Of a DNA stretch of 64,000 bases, positions 46,835 through 57,933 are shown piece by piece. Under the pieces are notes generated by a model, which made no database searches, had not been told where the DNA came from, and saw only the letters and a list, made by a program, of their open reading frames with translations. Made by a program: the position numbers and the translations under genes. This DNA comes from Microbotryum silenes-acaulis (Eukaryota; Basidiomycota; Microbotryomycetes; Microbotryales; Microbotryaceae): NCBI GenBank assembly GCA_003665825.1, contig QPFY01000002.1, positions 558,001 to 622,000 on the forward strand, given 5' to 3'. The stretch's first letter is position 1. Each line of letters starts with the position of its first letter.

Positions 46835-47251
46835 GCTGGTCTACTTTGATGGTTGGCGCCTCACTTTAAAGGCGCGACCCGTCTCTCTCTTCCTTCGTTG
46901 GCTGGGAGGACTTTCCCGACGCGACTTGCAGTGAGTTGGAACCGATGAGCGTAACGTCGTCATGCGCGTCGCAAAGCGGACCACGACCATGGCGGCAGAC
47001 GGCGGTGCGCTCACTCGCGCTAACTAACAATTGAGATAGAATGAATTGCGCACCCCAGTCGCACCTCGTGGCCACTGAGAAGCCCGATCGGGCTTTCTCT
47101 TGGCCGCTTCATCTTCCCGCACCTTTTAGGTGGCGCAGGTACACCTTACCTACACACCGACGCCCATCACCCACCTCATACGGGGTCACTGCGCATCGGA
47201 TCCCCATCTACCCTCTTGGGATTGAAAGCGTATCCGCTTGTAGACTGCCAT
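46835..47251. promoter_or_regulatory. Divergent promoter between SLD3-like and FAD-oxidase genes
   Basis: These 417 bp separate the two divergent start codons. No coding potential or repeat is evident and no specific factor site can be claimed. Confidence 0.45.
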
Positions 47252-49991
47252 ATGTCGTCCGCCGTAGCGGCTGCACCCGACGTGGCGTCTGGCTCCGTGC
47301 GCTGGATCGACGAGCTCAGGAAGGCCCTGCCCAACACGGTCATACACACACCCCGTGACCCACTGTCAGTCCCAGACATTTCCTCGCCCTCGTTCATACG
47401 GCACATCTTGTCACAGCGCCACGCACCACCTCTGGCACAGGACACTGACCGAGATCTCCCTCGCTCCCGCTCTGCGCATGGGCCTGCCCTTGCTCAACGG
47501 CTCCGGCGGCTTGCAGGTACCAACTCTCGTCGAACCTCTTCAACGCGGCCATCGACTCGCCCGCGCAATGTGCCGTACTCGTCGCCAATACCCAGCAGGT
47601 CGTCACCGTCGTCCAGTTCGCCCGCCGACATGGCCTCAGCTTCAGCTGCAAGGGTGGCGGCTTCAACGTCGCTGGGTGGGCCGTCCAGGGCGACATCATC
47701 CTCGACCTCTGCCTGCTCGACTCGATCGACGTTCATACCGTAGACTCGACCACCGGCCAATTTAATATCGAACCCTTGTCCCAGCTTCGGACACCTGCTC
47801 CGGCGAGTGAATCGTCTTTGCTTCCCCAGGACGATCAGCTCGCGAGGAAGCGCAAGGCGGCTGGAGCTCCTGAGCCACCCCCCAACGACGCCCACGGCGC
47901 TTCCTCGACTTCCGACGATGAGACCACGGCCTCTTCGATCAAGCGATATTCTCCGAACGTACGCACCGCCAGCCCTACCCCGTTGCGACAGGCATTGGGC
48001 CCGAGTGACCCCTCCGACGCCCACTCGGAGCACGGCCAGACCAGCACCTCGACCGCTCACTCGTCGCCTTCCTCGTCACGCGACGGTCCGCACGGCTTGA
48101 ACTCGGATTTGGGTTCGGGCTCAGGGTCAGGCTCTGGTGAAGCGAGCGAAGAGACGGGCTCCACGAGTCACCCCTCGAGGGAGGCGAGCCGTTCCGACGG
48201 CAAGGGAACATCTCCGGTGAATAGCCGTACGGATGCGTCGGCCGTCAGGAGTAGCGTCGTCGAGGGGACACGTTCATGGGTCGAGGAGCAAAAAACTCGT
48301 GGTGATGGTCAATCTTCGCTTCATGCTATCGCCCTGCCCTATCAGAGCTCCCAAATCTCGACACCGAATTCACCCGTGACCAATGCGGGCGTGCCACTAG
48401 AGCAAGCCGCGGCGTACGACACACCGACCACAACACCCGCCTTTGCGACATCCTTTGTAAAAGCGTTCGTACCGACCATTGCGGGTGGGAACGGCGTCGG
48501 TCCGACCGACTTGGCTGGGCTCGTACCATCGTTTAACATGTGGAACGACTCGACTTGGTTCGCCTTCGACTCGTCGGCCTTGCACCGCGGCTCACTCAAT
48601 GCCAACAGCTCTACCAGCGCACCGGTCCCCTCTTCGTTTGGAATGAACTTCTCGAGCTCGGCAACGGCAGCGTCTTCGTCCTCGGGAACCGCTCGCACGG
48701 TCGCCAGCAACTCGAGCCGATCGAACTCCTGGACGTCGAGCCGCTCGCACGCACTCGTCACAATCGGGGCTGGTGCCAAATCGAAAAACATCGATGCTGT
48801 CACTGGTGCTTTGTCATATCACGTACCTCTAGCGGCCTACCCCGTCGGCTGCGCCGTCTTTGCTTCGGGCGGCTTTGGCTTCATGTCGCGCAAGCATGGG
48901 CTAAGCATGGACAACGTCGTCGAAGTTGAGATGGTGCTCGCTGATGGTAGAGTCATGTACCTCACTCCACCCAAGCGCGAGAGCGCCAAGGGTAAGGAGG
49001 TCGAATTGTCCGAGGAAGAGCTTCGGCACGAGGAAGAGATGAAGGAGCTTTGGTGGGCTTTTAGGGGCGCTGGATTGGCCCTCGGCGTGATTACCAAGAT
49101 CAGGACCAAGGCGTTCCCCGTGGGATTGGTATATTCGGGTAACCTCATTTTGTGAGTTCTCGAGAGCAGGATGTCTAGATCCTGGTTCGAAGTTGCTGAC
49201 CCAGCCCGTTGTCGTCATCCCGCAGCCCTTTCAATCACATCACTGCCCCCAGTCTGATGAAGCATTGGCGAGATTGCATTAAGAATGCTCCGCGCGAGCT
49301 TTACACGAACTTAGTCTTAATCGCCGGACCCAATGAGTCGTCTCACGTCATCGTCATCCAATTGTGCTACCTCGGCGATCGCGAGAAAGGCGACCAATAC
49401 CTCCAAGCCCTTCTCTCATGGGAAGGCGAAAGGTGTCTCCTCAAGGACGTCGAGATGCGCACCTACCTGACGCAACAGCAATCGGTCGTGCAAGTGCTCT
49501 CGGCGCAACGAGGGCATCGATGGTGCATCCGCGCCGACCTGATGAACTCGATGACGGACGACTGCATCCATTCGACCGTCGACCAGTTCAAGAACATCCC
49601 CGAGCGTTCGGCTTGGCTCTTCGAATTGGCCGCAGGGGCGATCGCTGACGCGCCGGAGGAATCGTCGTGCTTCCCTCGCTCGCATCGCAAAGCGCCTTTC
49701 CAAGTCGCGGCGATCCATCAATGGAAAGAAAAGGCCGACGACGCATTATGGGAACTCGTGGCGCGCCGTTGGATCGACTCGACCATCTCACCTTATTCAC
49801 CTGGCGGCTCCTACCCGTGCTTCTTGGAATCGCAGGAGAGCATGCAGAGGACACGGAGCACGTTCGGTGGGGGTGAGAGTTGGGAGAGGCTCAAGCGCGT
49901 CAAGAGGCGGTACGATCCTGATAAGATGTTGAAGCATTGCTTCTGGATCGATGAGGATGACGCGCCTCCGGAGCTCGTCTGCGGTGCTTGA
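47252..49991 (+). CDS. FAD-linked oxidase with large serine-rich insertion
   Basis: Three exons, 47252-47364, 47517-49151 and 49226-49991, join to 837 aa. The PCMH-type FAD domain is recognisable: YQLSSNLFNAAIDSP, VVTVVQFARRHGLSFSCKGG, NVAGWAVQGDIILDL, VTIGAGA, GGFGFMSRKHGLSMDNVVEV and WWAFRGAGLALGVITKIR. The C-terminus ends RRYDPDKMLKHCFWI, typical of the berberine-bridge-like group (normally RYDP-x-NxF). Two oddities stand out. The (G)GGHN/S motif that normally holds the covalently flavinylated His reads GGGFN (Phe87). And about 325 Ser/Thr/Pro-rich residues (about 127-450) interrupt the domain between FNIEP and VTIGAGA, with no stop or clear splice sites bounding them. No signal peptide is seen, so it is probably intracellular. 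The substrate is unknown. Confidence 0.8.
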
Positions 49992-50310
49992 GCGATCAAT
50001 GGGACGGAGGAGGGTACATCGCGAGGCGGGGTTGTTTCATTATCTTAGCTCTTCCTGTCTGCTTCAGCGTGGGCCCATGTGCAGGCTTTGCCGTGGTTTA
50101 TGAGTTTCTTTGGAAAATAGTCTTAGGTGGACACTGCTTCCCGTTCCCGTTCTCGCTTCTCCTCACTTGCAGCCGCCTCTCTGTACCCCAGCACCCTCGT
50201 TCGTTGCGTTCTTGCACCTGCGCAAGCCTTCGTTCTATTCTATCACTCTGCAATCCATATACGCTCGCGGAAGGACGCAGAGAGGCCGAAAAGGGTGCGA
50301 CTCGATTGCA
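49992..50310. other. Convergent 3' flanks
   Basis: These 319 bp lie between the stop codons of the FAD-oxidase and AIR1/2-like genes. No gene, repeat or RNA structure was recognised. Confidence 0.45.
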
Positions 50311-52465
50311 TTAAAAGTAGCCGCCTTCGTACCTCGGTTTAGTGGGGAGACCGCCCAACCTCGATGCGAGGGAGGGTGTCCCTGAACTTCCTCCCCCTAC
50401 GGTGGGATCGCTTTTCCGTTTACCACTCCTGCCATTCCCGTTCGGTGCACTCCTTCTACTGCTATCCCGCCCACTATCCCGTCCACTATCTCGTCCACTA
50501 TCTCGTCCACTATCCCGTCCACTATCGCGACCCCCCTGCCGCCGATCATCGTCGTCATAAGTACTCCGCAAATCTTTCCTCCCTGATCCTGGCCCACTGA
50601 TGGGGGTCCCACCGAACCGATCGTAAGTCGAATCTTTGAATCGTATGTGTCCCCCACCACCTTGGGAAGAATCTCGCCTCCCTCTCGGCGTCGACTCGGA
50701 TCCTGACTGTGATCGTTGATGCTTTTTCGATGACGACGAAGATGCCGAGGGTCTCGTGTCTCTCAAATCGGATCGACTCGATCGATCATCGCCATAACTC
50801 AGTCGATCGGTCAAGCTCGATCGACCATGATCACGATCCCTCGAATCGTGATAAGCATTCCGCCGCCCCGAATCGGTCCTCCTCGAAGCGAACCAATCAT
50901 CGTCATCGGCGGGATCGAAGCGTTCGTGAGTTCTCCTCTTATCGCCTGCCATAGGTTGTCCCCTTCTCCTCGCAGCAGCTTCGGAACCCGTGGGGCCACC
51001 TCTCCGCCCGACGCGATTGGGTAAGCCAATCGCCCAGTCCCCCAAGGCTTCACGATTGAAAGCCGAATTATCGACATACTTCATCGGATGCCCTCTCGGG
51101 ATCGGGCACTCGTCGATGAAATGGTCCTTATTTGAGCCACAGTTGGCACAGGCGAGGATCACTTTCCGCTTCGTCGGTTTCGCGCCTCGAGTATCGTAGA
51201 TGCGCCATAGGCTCGGACAATTCGTTGGAAGGTGGAGCGTCGAGGAGCAATGCGTACACCGCGCGCCGTAGTTGCCTCGTACGGGGTGGGCGGCCGTGCA
51301 ATCGCGTGCGATGTGGCCTCGGGATCCGCAGGCGGAGCAGACGAGGGAGACGGGGCAGTTGCGAGCTTCGTGGTCGGCGTCGACTTGGGCGCAGATGAAG
51401 CATTGCGAATGGGTGCAGTCGCGCGACGAGTGGCCTTGTTCTGTGAAGGCCGAAACCAGCTCGGGTACGGTCAGTGCCGCGCGAGGCGTTGAGAGTGTAT
51501 TATGACTGAGCTCGACCCACCTCCGCAGAGTACACACGACTTTGATGGATCGGCCTCTTTGTAGTACCGGCCAGTGACCTGGGAACGACAGCAAGGGGGT
51601 CAGCTCTCGTTTCCGATGCGAGCGTCAGATTCTTGCCGTGTGATCTCACCTTGGCTTGACTGTCATCGACGATTCTTCCTTGGATCGCTTTGGCGAGGGA
51701 TGCTTCATCGTGCCACTCTTCCTCTTGTTCGCTGCTCTCTTCTTCTTCGTCGTGATCGTGATCGTCGTTGTCGTTGTCGTCATCAGTAGCCAAAACGTCG
51801 TGGGCAAAGTCCCTCATGGCTTGCTCCTCCCTCTCGAGATCCTCGGCCTGCTGTCTCCGTCTACGCTCGTACGCGGTCTCATGCTTGTACTCGTCCTCCT
51901 CGCTAACGGTGGGTGTCTCGAGTAGTTCCTTGGGCACGACCGAAGGTTGCAGATCGACGACAAAGAGACCATCAAAGTCACCCTGCACCTCGCCTTCCTC
52001 GACGTCGGGCGAGTGTTCCTCGGAGCCGTTGGTCGTCGCTCGACTACGATTCTTCTTCTTGTTCGCCCTCGATCTACCTCGCTTGGAAGGGGGTGTTGGG
52101 TCCTGATCCTGGGTGGTGGTGGAGTGTGATGTCTCTGCGGCGAGATTGGCTGTGGCTGTGGCTGTGGCTGAGGATCGAACGGCGAGAGTCGGGGGAGCTT
52201 TCAAGGTCAAAGCCTGTGTCGAGGAAGATGTGGGTTTGGGTGATGGCAACCTAAAGCTGATGAAGGGTGATGTTGTAGCGGCTTGTGTCTCATCTGCTGT
52301 TGCGGTCGGTTCGATCCGAGTCGCTGGTCCGATCGAGAGTGGGCCCGGATTGGGCGACAAGAGAGAGGATGAGATGGCCGTCTTCGACTGCGGAGGCGGC
52401 GATTGCAGGGACAAGGTCCTCTGGTTGGACGTCGTTGGCTTCTTGGGCGATTGTAGGCGACCCAT
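50311..52465 (-). CDS. AIR1: AIR1/2-like zinc-knuckle subunit of the TRAMP complex
   Basis: Three exons, 51650-52465, 51521-51578 and 50311-51440, join to 667 aa. Five CCHC knuckles occur in a row from about residue 286: CVLCGEQGHSSRDC (split by an intron), CFICAQVDADHEARNC, CSACGSRGHIARDC, CTHCSSTLHLPTNC and CANCGSNKDHFIDEC. Five tandem knuckles are characteristic of Air1/Air2, which recruit the Trf4/5 poly(A) polymerase and Mtr4 helicase to feed RNA to the nuclear exosome. The N-terminus is Ser/Pro-rich with an acidic helix (DDDNDNDDHDHDEEEE). The C-terminal third is Arg/Asp/Ser-rich with a GRDS tandem repeat. The middle exon is only 58 nt. The gene is divergent from MLH3. Confidence 0.9.
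50465..50530. repeat. 12-bp coding minisatellite (GRDS repeat)
   Basis: About five copies of a 12-bp unit (ccactatc[c/t]cgt on the plus strand) encode GRDSGRDSGRDS on the minus strand, in the C-terminal disordered part of the AIR1/2-like protein. Copies differ mainly by a c/t change at one site. Confidence 0.9.
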
Positions 52466-52743
52466 CTCTTGCCTGGGGGTTGGGTGCGAGCAAGTGTGGT
52501 CGAAGTCGAATCCTAGCGCAGACGGAGCAGCTTTTAGGAGTGCTTGAGCGGAGCGCTCGAGGCCCGAGCTTGCGCGAGCTTGCGCGAGCTTGCGAAACCG
52601 GAGAAATGAAATTCGATCCAAGCAATCGACGATTCGTAATGCCCAATTCGCCCCGCTCAGTCCGCCTTTTCTCGCAGTTGCCACAGCTCTACGTCCCCAC
52701 CCCTCTCCTCTACCCCACACACAGCACGCGCTCTCCCCAATCT
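52466..52743. promoter_or_regulatory. Divergent promoter between AIR1/2-like and MLH3 genes
   Basis: Only 278 bp separate the two start codons, so a shared bidirectional promoter is likely. A short direct repeat (gcttgcgcga three times, 52567-52597) is the only notable motif. Confidence 0.55.
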
Positions 52744-55700
52744 ATGCACCCACCCTCCGCACCACCAATCGTCGCACTCGATGATCAAACGGCGTGTCTG
52801 GTCCGATCGTCGCTCGTGATCTCGTCGTTGCCATGTGCGCTACTCGAACTCGTCCAAAACGCCTTGGACGCCCATGCCACGTCGATCAAGCTAGTCGTGA
52901 ACCTCACCCACTGGACAATCCGTTGCTGCGACAACGGAGACGGTATACCCGCCCGCTTCCTCCCTCTGATCGGTCAACGTCATGCGACTAGCTCCAGCTC
53001 GACTTCGACTTGGACCCGGCGACGAGGAGAGGCGTTGGCGAGTCTAGCTCAGATCGGGTGGTTGGAGTTGAGTACACGCGCCAAGGATGAACAACCGGGC
53101 TGGGAAGTAGGAATACGTGGACGGGAGCGTCTTTACGAACGTAGCCTGCCACACCGATCGACGCCCATCGTCGAGGCTGCTCAAGCTCAACCAGCTCCAC
53201 GTCAATGTGGACGTCAGCTGCAGCTGCAGAGCCCTGGCACCGGCACGACTGTTACCGTCCGGGACCTGTTTTATCAGGTCAGTCAAAGAATCGGCTGCGA
53301 TCACTACTTTTTGTCGATTGACTGAAGAAAAACCTGATGTCCACTTGTAGTGGCCTGTTCGACGGAAACCGCTGAGCTCCCCCTCGGGCCGATCCACAGC
53401 CCTGACTCAACTGCGCAAGGAGCTCGCCATAGTAGCTCTCGCCCATCCCGCCGTCGCCTTTTCGCTAGTCGACACCTCGACCAACGACACCCACTCCCTC
53501 TCGTCCACTCGATCCAAGACCGTGTTGAACGTCCAGAAATTATCGACCGATGCGCTGTGGGCGAGGTGGAAGCAGGTGTGGGGCAGAGCAGGCGTAGAGC
53601 ACGTCCACGAGTTCCACCTTCATGAGCGGACCGATCAGACCGACTTGCAGGGATGGCAAGCCGACGGCTTCTTCTCGCTCGGAGCATCTCATTCAAAATC
53701 GGATCAATTCATATGCACGTTTGCCTTGTTGAGTGTACGGATCGTCTCATGTGCACCGGGCTGATCAGATCGCTCGCCGCCTTGTGCGCAGTCGTCAATT
53801 CGAGACCCGTGTCGACCTCTGCTCTGTACGGACTCATCAATGCGCGATTCGGAACCTCTTCCTTTGCTCGCAATTCTTCTTCGCTTCTCGCAACACCCCA
53901 TCCTTCGCCCGGCAAGACCACTACCACACCAGCCGCGCGCAAGAGCCCCAAAAAGGTCGCCGAACGGTACCCCATCTTCGCGCTCAGGTTGCGGCTACCC
54001 GAGGATCAAGTCGATTGGGCACTTGAACCGGAGAGGCGAGTAGCCGAGTTCCAGGTTAGCTGCAGTGGAAAGAACTCTGAGTTGCCGTAAACGTTCATAT
54101 GACTGTCGAGCTGACACCTGATTTGCCCATTTCACTACCCAGGACCCGGATCGTGTCCACACTTTCGTCCAATCCGTCGTCGACGCATTCCTCCGTGCGC
54201 ACGGTCACCTTCCCCAACCCACATCCAAGGCTCAATCCGGAACACCTCTTTCAACGGTCTCAATTGCCCCTCCTCGACCCATTAGTCTCACTCGCTCGCG
54301 CTACGAATTCCAATCCCCTCAACGCAAGACGACCCCGGCTCGCGCATCGTCTCGCCCGCGTCCTTTGTCACCTGACGGGCCAGGCCCGATCGTTTTTCCG
54401 CAGCCAAGAGAGGAGGGGAATGTGGTTGGGCAGTCGGAACACGATCCAATCGAATGGGTCGACCCTCGGACCAAGCAACGCTTCTTGATCGACCCTAGGA
54501 TGGGTCACTCTTGGTCCCCCGCCGCGGTGGGAAACAGTCGCGACCCCAACGCCGAAACGCCGAAGATTGAACCCACAACTAGGAGCGTAAAGAAGAGCCT
54601 AGTTGATCGTTCAAAGCTCAAGAGAGCTCGACTGGAGCCGGCGCCGAGCGGAGACGGTAAGGATGATGACGAAGAGATGCCGGCTTGGTTGACGAGCACC
54701 CTTCGAGAATGGCACAACCCCATCTTCCCCTCCAACCCCGCGCCTGTGCGCTCCGTCGTCCCTCATGCTACGGCGGGCCCTTCGGACGTGGCGAGGGCAC
54801 CTAAAAACGTGCTCGGTCACTCACATCGGTTCCACAAAGCTTCTTTGACGAAAGGGACTTTTATCGCTCAGCTCGATGCTAAATACCTCTTGGTCAAGTT
54901 GGAGACCTTGGTCGATTCGGAATCGTCATCAAACGAGTCCCAGGGTCGACCCACGACGACGACGACGATGACGATGGAGACGTTGGCGGTGATTGATCAA
55001 CACGCCGCTTCTGAACGGGTGAGGGTGGAAAATTTGCTTCAAGACTATTGCGGGACCGTCGCCCGAGGCGGGACTGTTGCGACGATGGGGTTGAATGGCG
55101 AAGAAGGGGCGTTGATCTTGGTCTCGTCGACGGAGGCCGAATTCGTCAAGGAGCACCTAGGCGACTTCGAACGATGGGGGATCATTCTTGGCTTCGACGC
55201 ACCTGACAGTGTTTCAGGGAATAGGAGTACGTCATCATCGACTCTTCCAACCGATTACGCCCAACTTCGACTCCTTCGAATTCCCAAGATCACTGCGGAC
55301 CGCCTCTCGACCGAACCTAAACTTCAACAAAGTTTGGTTCGATCATTCGTCGCCTTACTCGAGAACCAACCCTCTTCCTTATCGGCACCCAGTACGAGCA
55401 GCCATGGTGTGCATTGGACGCATTTGCTTAAGGACGCGCCACCCGTAATGATCGACTTGATCAATTCGAAGGCCTGTCGAGGGGCGATCATGTTCAATGA
55501 CCGTAAGTTCGTCCCAGCCGTAAGGCCGACCTAGATTCCACCCATCCAGATCAACTGACTTTTTCCGATCTCGGGCACGCTTAATCAGACCTCACCTCAC
55601 CTCAATGCACGAACCTCGTCACCCAACTCGGCCAAACGCACTTCCCCTTCATCTGCGCCCATGGGAGACCGAGTTTGATGCCGTTGGTCAACTTGGCCCC

Positions 55701-55794
55701 TCCCACGACGGAAGGATTAAGATTGAGCTCGAAGCGGGGGAAGTTGGATTGGGGGAGTTGGGGTTGGAAGGTGAGGAGTGATGATGCGATGTGA
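52744..55794 (+). CDS. MLH3: MutL homolog MLH3, mismatch-repair endonuclease subunit
   Basis: Five exons, 52744-53277, 53351-53714, 53792-54054, 54143-55502 and 55589-55794, join to 908 aa. The GHKL ATPase region has LLELVQNALDAHATSI, CDNGDGI and RRRGEALASLAQIG, and the MutL motif DQFIFVNSRPV follows. The C-terminal endonuclease domain has DQHAASERVRVE at about residue 672 (the DQHA(X)2E(X)4E metal motif), ACRGAIMFND, and CAHGRPSLMPL at the end. This combination and order is Mlh3, which pairs with Mlh1 for meiotic crossover resolution and mismatch repair. The catalytic motif is complete. Intron 2 (53715-53791, 77 nt) seems to start with GC; this choice uniquely gives FIFVNSRP. The disordered linker carries SP and KR sites. 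Confidence 0.92.
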
Positions 55795-56356
55795 TGCGAT
55801 GTGCGGGAATGGTTGGGAGCTGACAGTCGCGGGACACAATGGGGACCGTGTCGAGAGGGATGTTTTCGTCGCAGACTCTACATTCTCGATAAAGGAGCTC
55901 TTTTCATACCTAGGTAGCTTATGAGAGGTGAATGAAATCGCTTTGAGCTCAAGACTGGCTTCCCGAGGGTCCTCGGTCGATGGTCCTCGAGTCGAGACAC
56001 GAGAGGGTTCAACGACAAGAGCGCACTGGGCATCTGATACAGCAGAGAGAGCATTTTCTGGGAGGGGAGGCCACTTTGGCTACGAAAGAAGAGAAGGAGG
56101 GTGTTCGTTATCGGAGACAAAAGAAGAAAACCCCAAACAATCACAGCAGAGGAATAGTTCAGGAGGGAAAAGATGGCGCTCGATTGCGAGGAGCCAAGAG
56201 GGAGGAAGGGGGTTCGAGGTGGGGCAAAGCTGATCTTGTTTGCGGAACATGTATAGTGGAAACAGGAACAAAGGCCCACGAAGAGCAAAGAAGGAAAGAA
56301 GGCAAAACTTGACACAAAAAAGAAGGCTAGGCGACATACAGCGGTTCACACCCACA
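55795..56356. other. Purine-rich convergent 3' region
   Basis: These 562 bp lie between the stops of MLH3 and ORM1. From about 56080 the plus strand is rich in A and G (gaaagaagagaaggagg, acaaaagaagaaaacccc). No gene is supported; open frames reflect the composition. The direct repeat gatgcgatgt occurs twice at 55783-55803, across the MLH3 stop. Confidence 0.5.
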
Positions 56357-57630
56357 TCATTGGAACGTGCCGAACGACCGTTCCCCAAGTTCTGTAATGC
56401 TGTCCTCGTTCGGTGTTGCTGGTGCCGACGGTTCTGTAAAGTCGTGGGCGGAACAGGCGAGGAGGTCAGTACGGATCACACGTTTATTGATCTCGACCAA
56501 AACTCACCGGGTGTGGCCCCACTGTCAAAGAACCTAAACCGCAGACGATGGAACATGGGCAGTTTGGGTGCCAAGCCCACCAGGATGAGCGAGACGAGGT
56601 TGAGGGTGAAAAAGGCGGGGTGCGAGTCGTATCGGGTGTAATGTGTCGACACGAGGAAGAGGGCGATGGGCAGTGTGGTGAGCCACTTCTTCGCCGGGGT
56701 GTGTTGTGCGCCCGAGTCGATCTGCTCCCACAGTGTTAACGAGTCGTACGCGCCCGAGTTGTTCATGTCGAACGGGACGCCTTGGACGTAGTGGAACATG
56801 ATATACGAGATCTGTTCACGCTCGGGTACGGTCAGTGGTGTGTCGTGTGCATACACACGCTGGGGAGGGAGGAGGGCTCACGAAGAGATAGCCGAGGTTG
56901 ACGATGGTCCATATCAGATCCGGTGTGGTGCCCGGAATGATGTCGAGGATGACGATCCCGGCGATAATTCCGATGACATGGATGAGCCATGCACCTGTGG
57001 GGAGGATGACTGTTCGTCAATGACCTGCACCTGCCAAACTAGACCCGCACTGCCTGACGATGGCACGCCGAGACACCGATGACGACGACGGCCTCTGTTC
57101 GCCTCCACCTCGTGATCCTGGCCGTGTCCAGCGCGCCAGGACTCCTTTGGACTGTGGCCCACTTGAGAAGAGTGTCATTCTGGCATGGCCCTAGGACCAC
57201 AGAGCAAATATTACGTTGGCCGTAGGCAGGGCCACGGAGGAGACAACGCCCGAGTCAGAAGCTCGCTCGAATACGAACGCGAAAGCGCACCCTTGTAGTT
57301 GACCCATTCGGCATTGACGTTGGTGAGCGCGGCCTGGTCGAGCGAGTCGTCGTAGTTGATTGGTACCTCCTGCACGGACAGCACGGACGCACTCCGAGGT
57401 CGTCGCGTCGGTGATGCTGCCGAGCCTGGGTTCGAACTACCCAGACCCAACGCGCTGGCCGCTGACGTCGCAGCCGCGCCGCTCGTGTCGATCGTCAGCG
57501 CGGTTGCTGCACCCGACGAGCTCGCCGAGGGAGGGCCAGTCGAGGCCGAGCGCGCACGTCGGAAAGGTGGTTGGGATGGCAAGGCCGACGACCGCCCAGT
57601 AGGCGACAGCAACGCCGGGTTCGCACTCAT
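56357..57630 (-). CDS. ORM1: ORM1-like regulator of sphingolipid synthesis
   Basis: Orm/ORMDL proteins are ER membrane inhibitors of serine palmitoyltransferase. Four exons, 57291-57630, 56882-56994, 56508-56811 and 56357-56433, join to 277 aa. Family blocks: NVNAEWVNYKGAWLIHVIG, TTPDLIWTIVNLGYLF, SYIMFHYVQGVPFDMNN, GAYDSLTLWEQIDSGAQ, PAKKWLTTLPIALFLVSTHY and PKLPMFHRLRFRFF. Four membrane segments are visible. The first 113 residues are a Ser/Ala/Pro-rich extension (RRARSAST, RRPRSASVLS) with basic-directed phosphosites, like the regulated N-terminus of yeast Orm1/2 but longer. The last exon adds a 25-residue acidic tail absent from animal ORMDLs. Confidence 0.93.
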
Positions 57631-57933
57631 GACCGTGACGAGGATGCAGGCCGTTTCAGTCGAGTCGGGTCGGCTTTGGCGCGCAGTGGGTGGGGGCTGA
57701 GGCTGAAACCGAGACGCCCCCCCCCCCCCCGGAGGCCCAGAGCAGCCCAGCCGCCCAGCGCTCACAGAAGCTCACAGAGGCGGACCGTATATAGCGCAGC
57801 AAGAGGCGGTGGCCCACGCTCCCCGATGTCAGCGTGGCAATCCCCTCACTGCAGCTGCTGACGAGTCCTCGCGCTCACATCGAATCAGCTCCGAGAATAG
57901 CAGTAAGACGCTCGAGTTTCATCTTATGCAAAA
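57631..57933. promoter_or_regulatory. ORM1 upstream region
   Basis: These 303 bp hold the ORM1 promoter and the 3' flank of the broken reductase gene. The poly-C run at 57717-57730 lies 87 bp upstream of the ORM1 start. No gene is seen. Confidence 0.45.
57717..57730. repeat. Poly-C run of 14
   Basis: Fourteen consecutive C residues (G on the ORM1 sense strand) lie in the ORM1 upstream region. Such runs are prone to length polymorphism and sequencing error. Confidence 0.9.

Noticed and set aside
47494..48060. 188-codon minus-strand frame under the FAD-oxidase gene
   Set aside because: It is antisense to the FAD domain and its insert, without a recognisable family.
55878..56315. Hydrophobic minus-strand frame of 145 codons between MLH3 and ORM1
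   Set aside because: Its Phe/Ser/Leu content simply reflects a purine-rich tract read on the complementary strand; it lies in the 3' UTR region.
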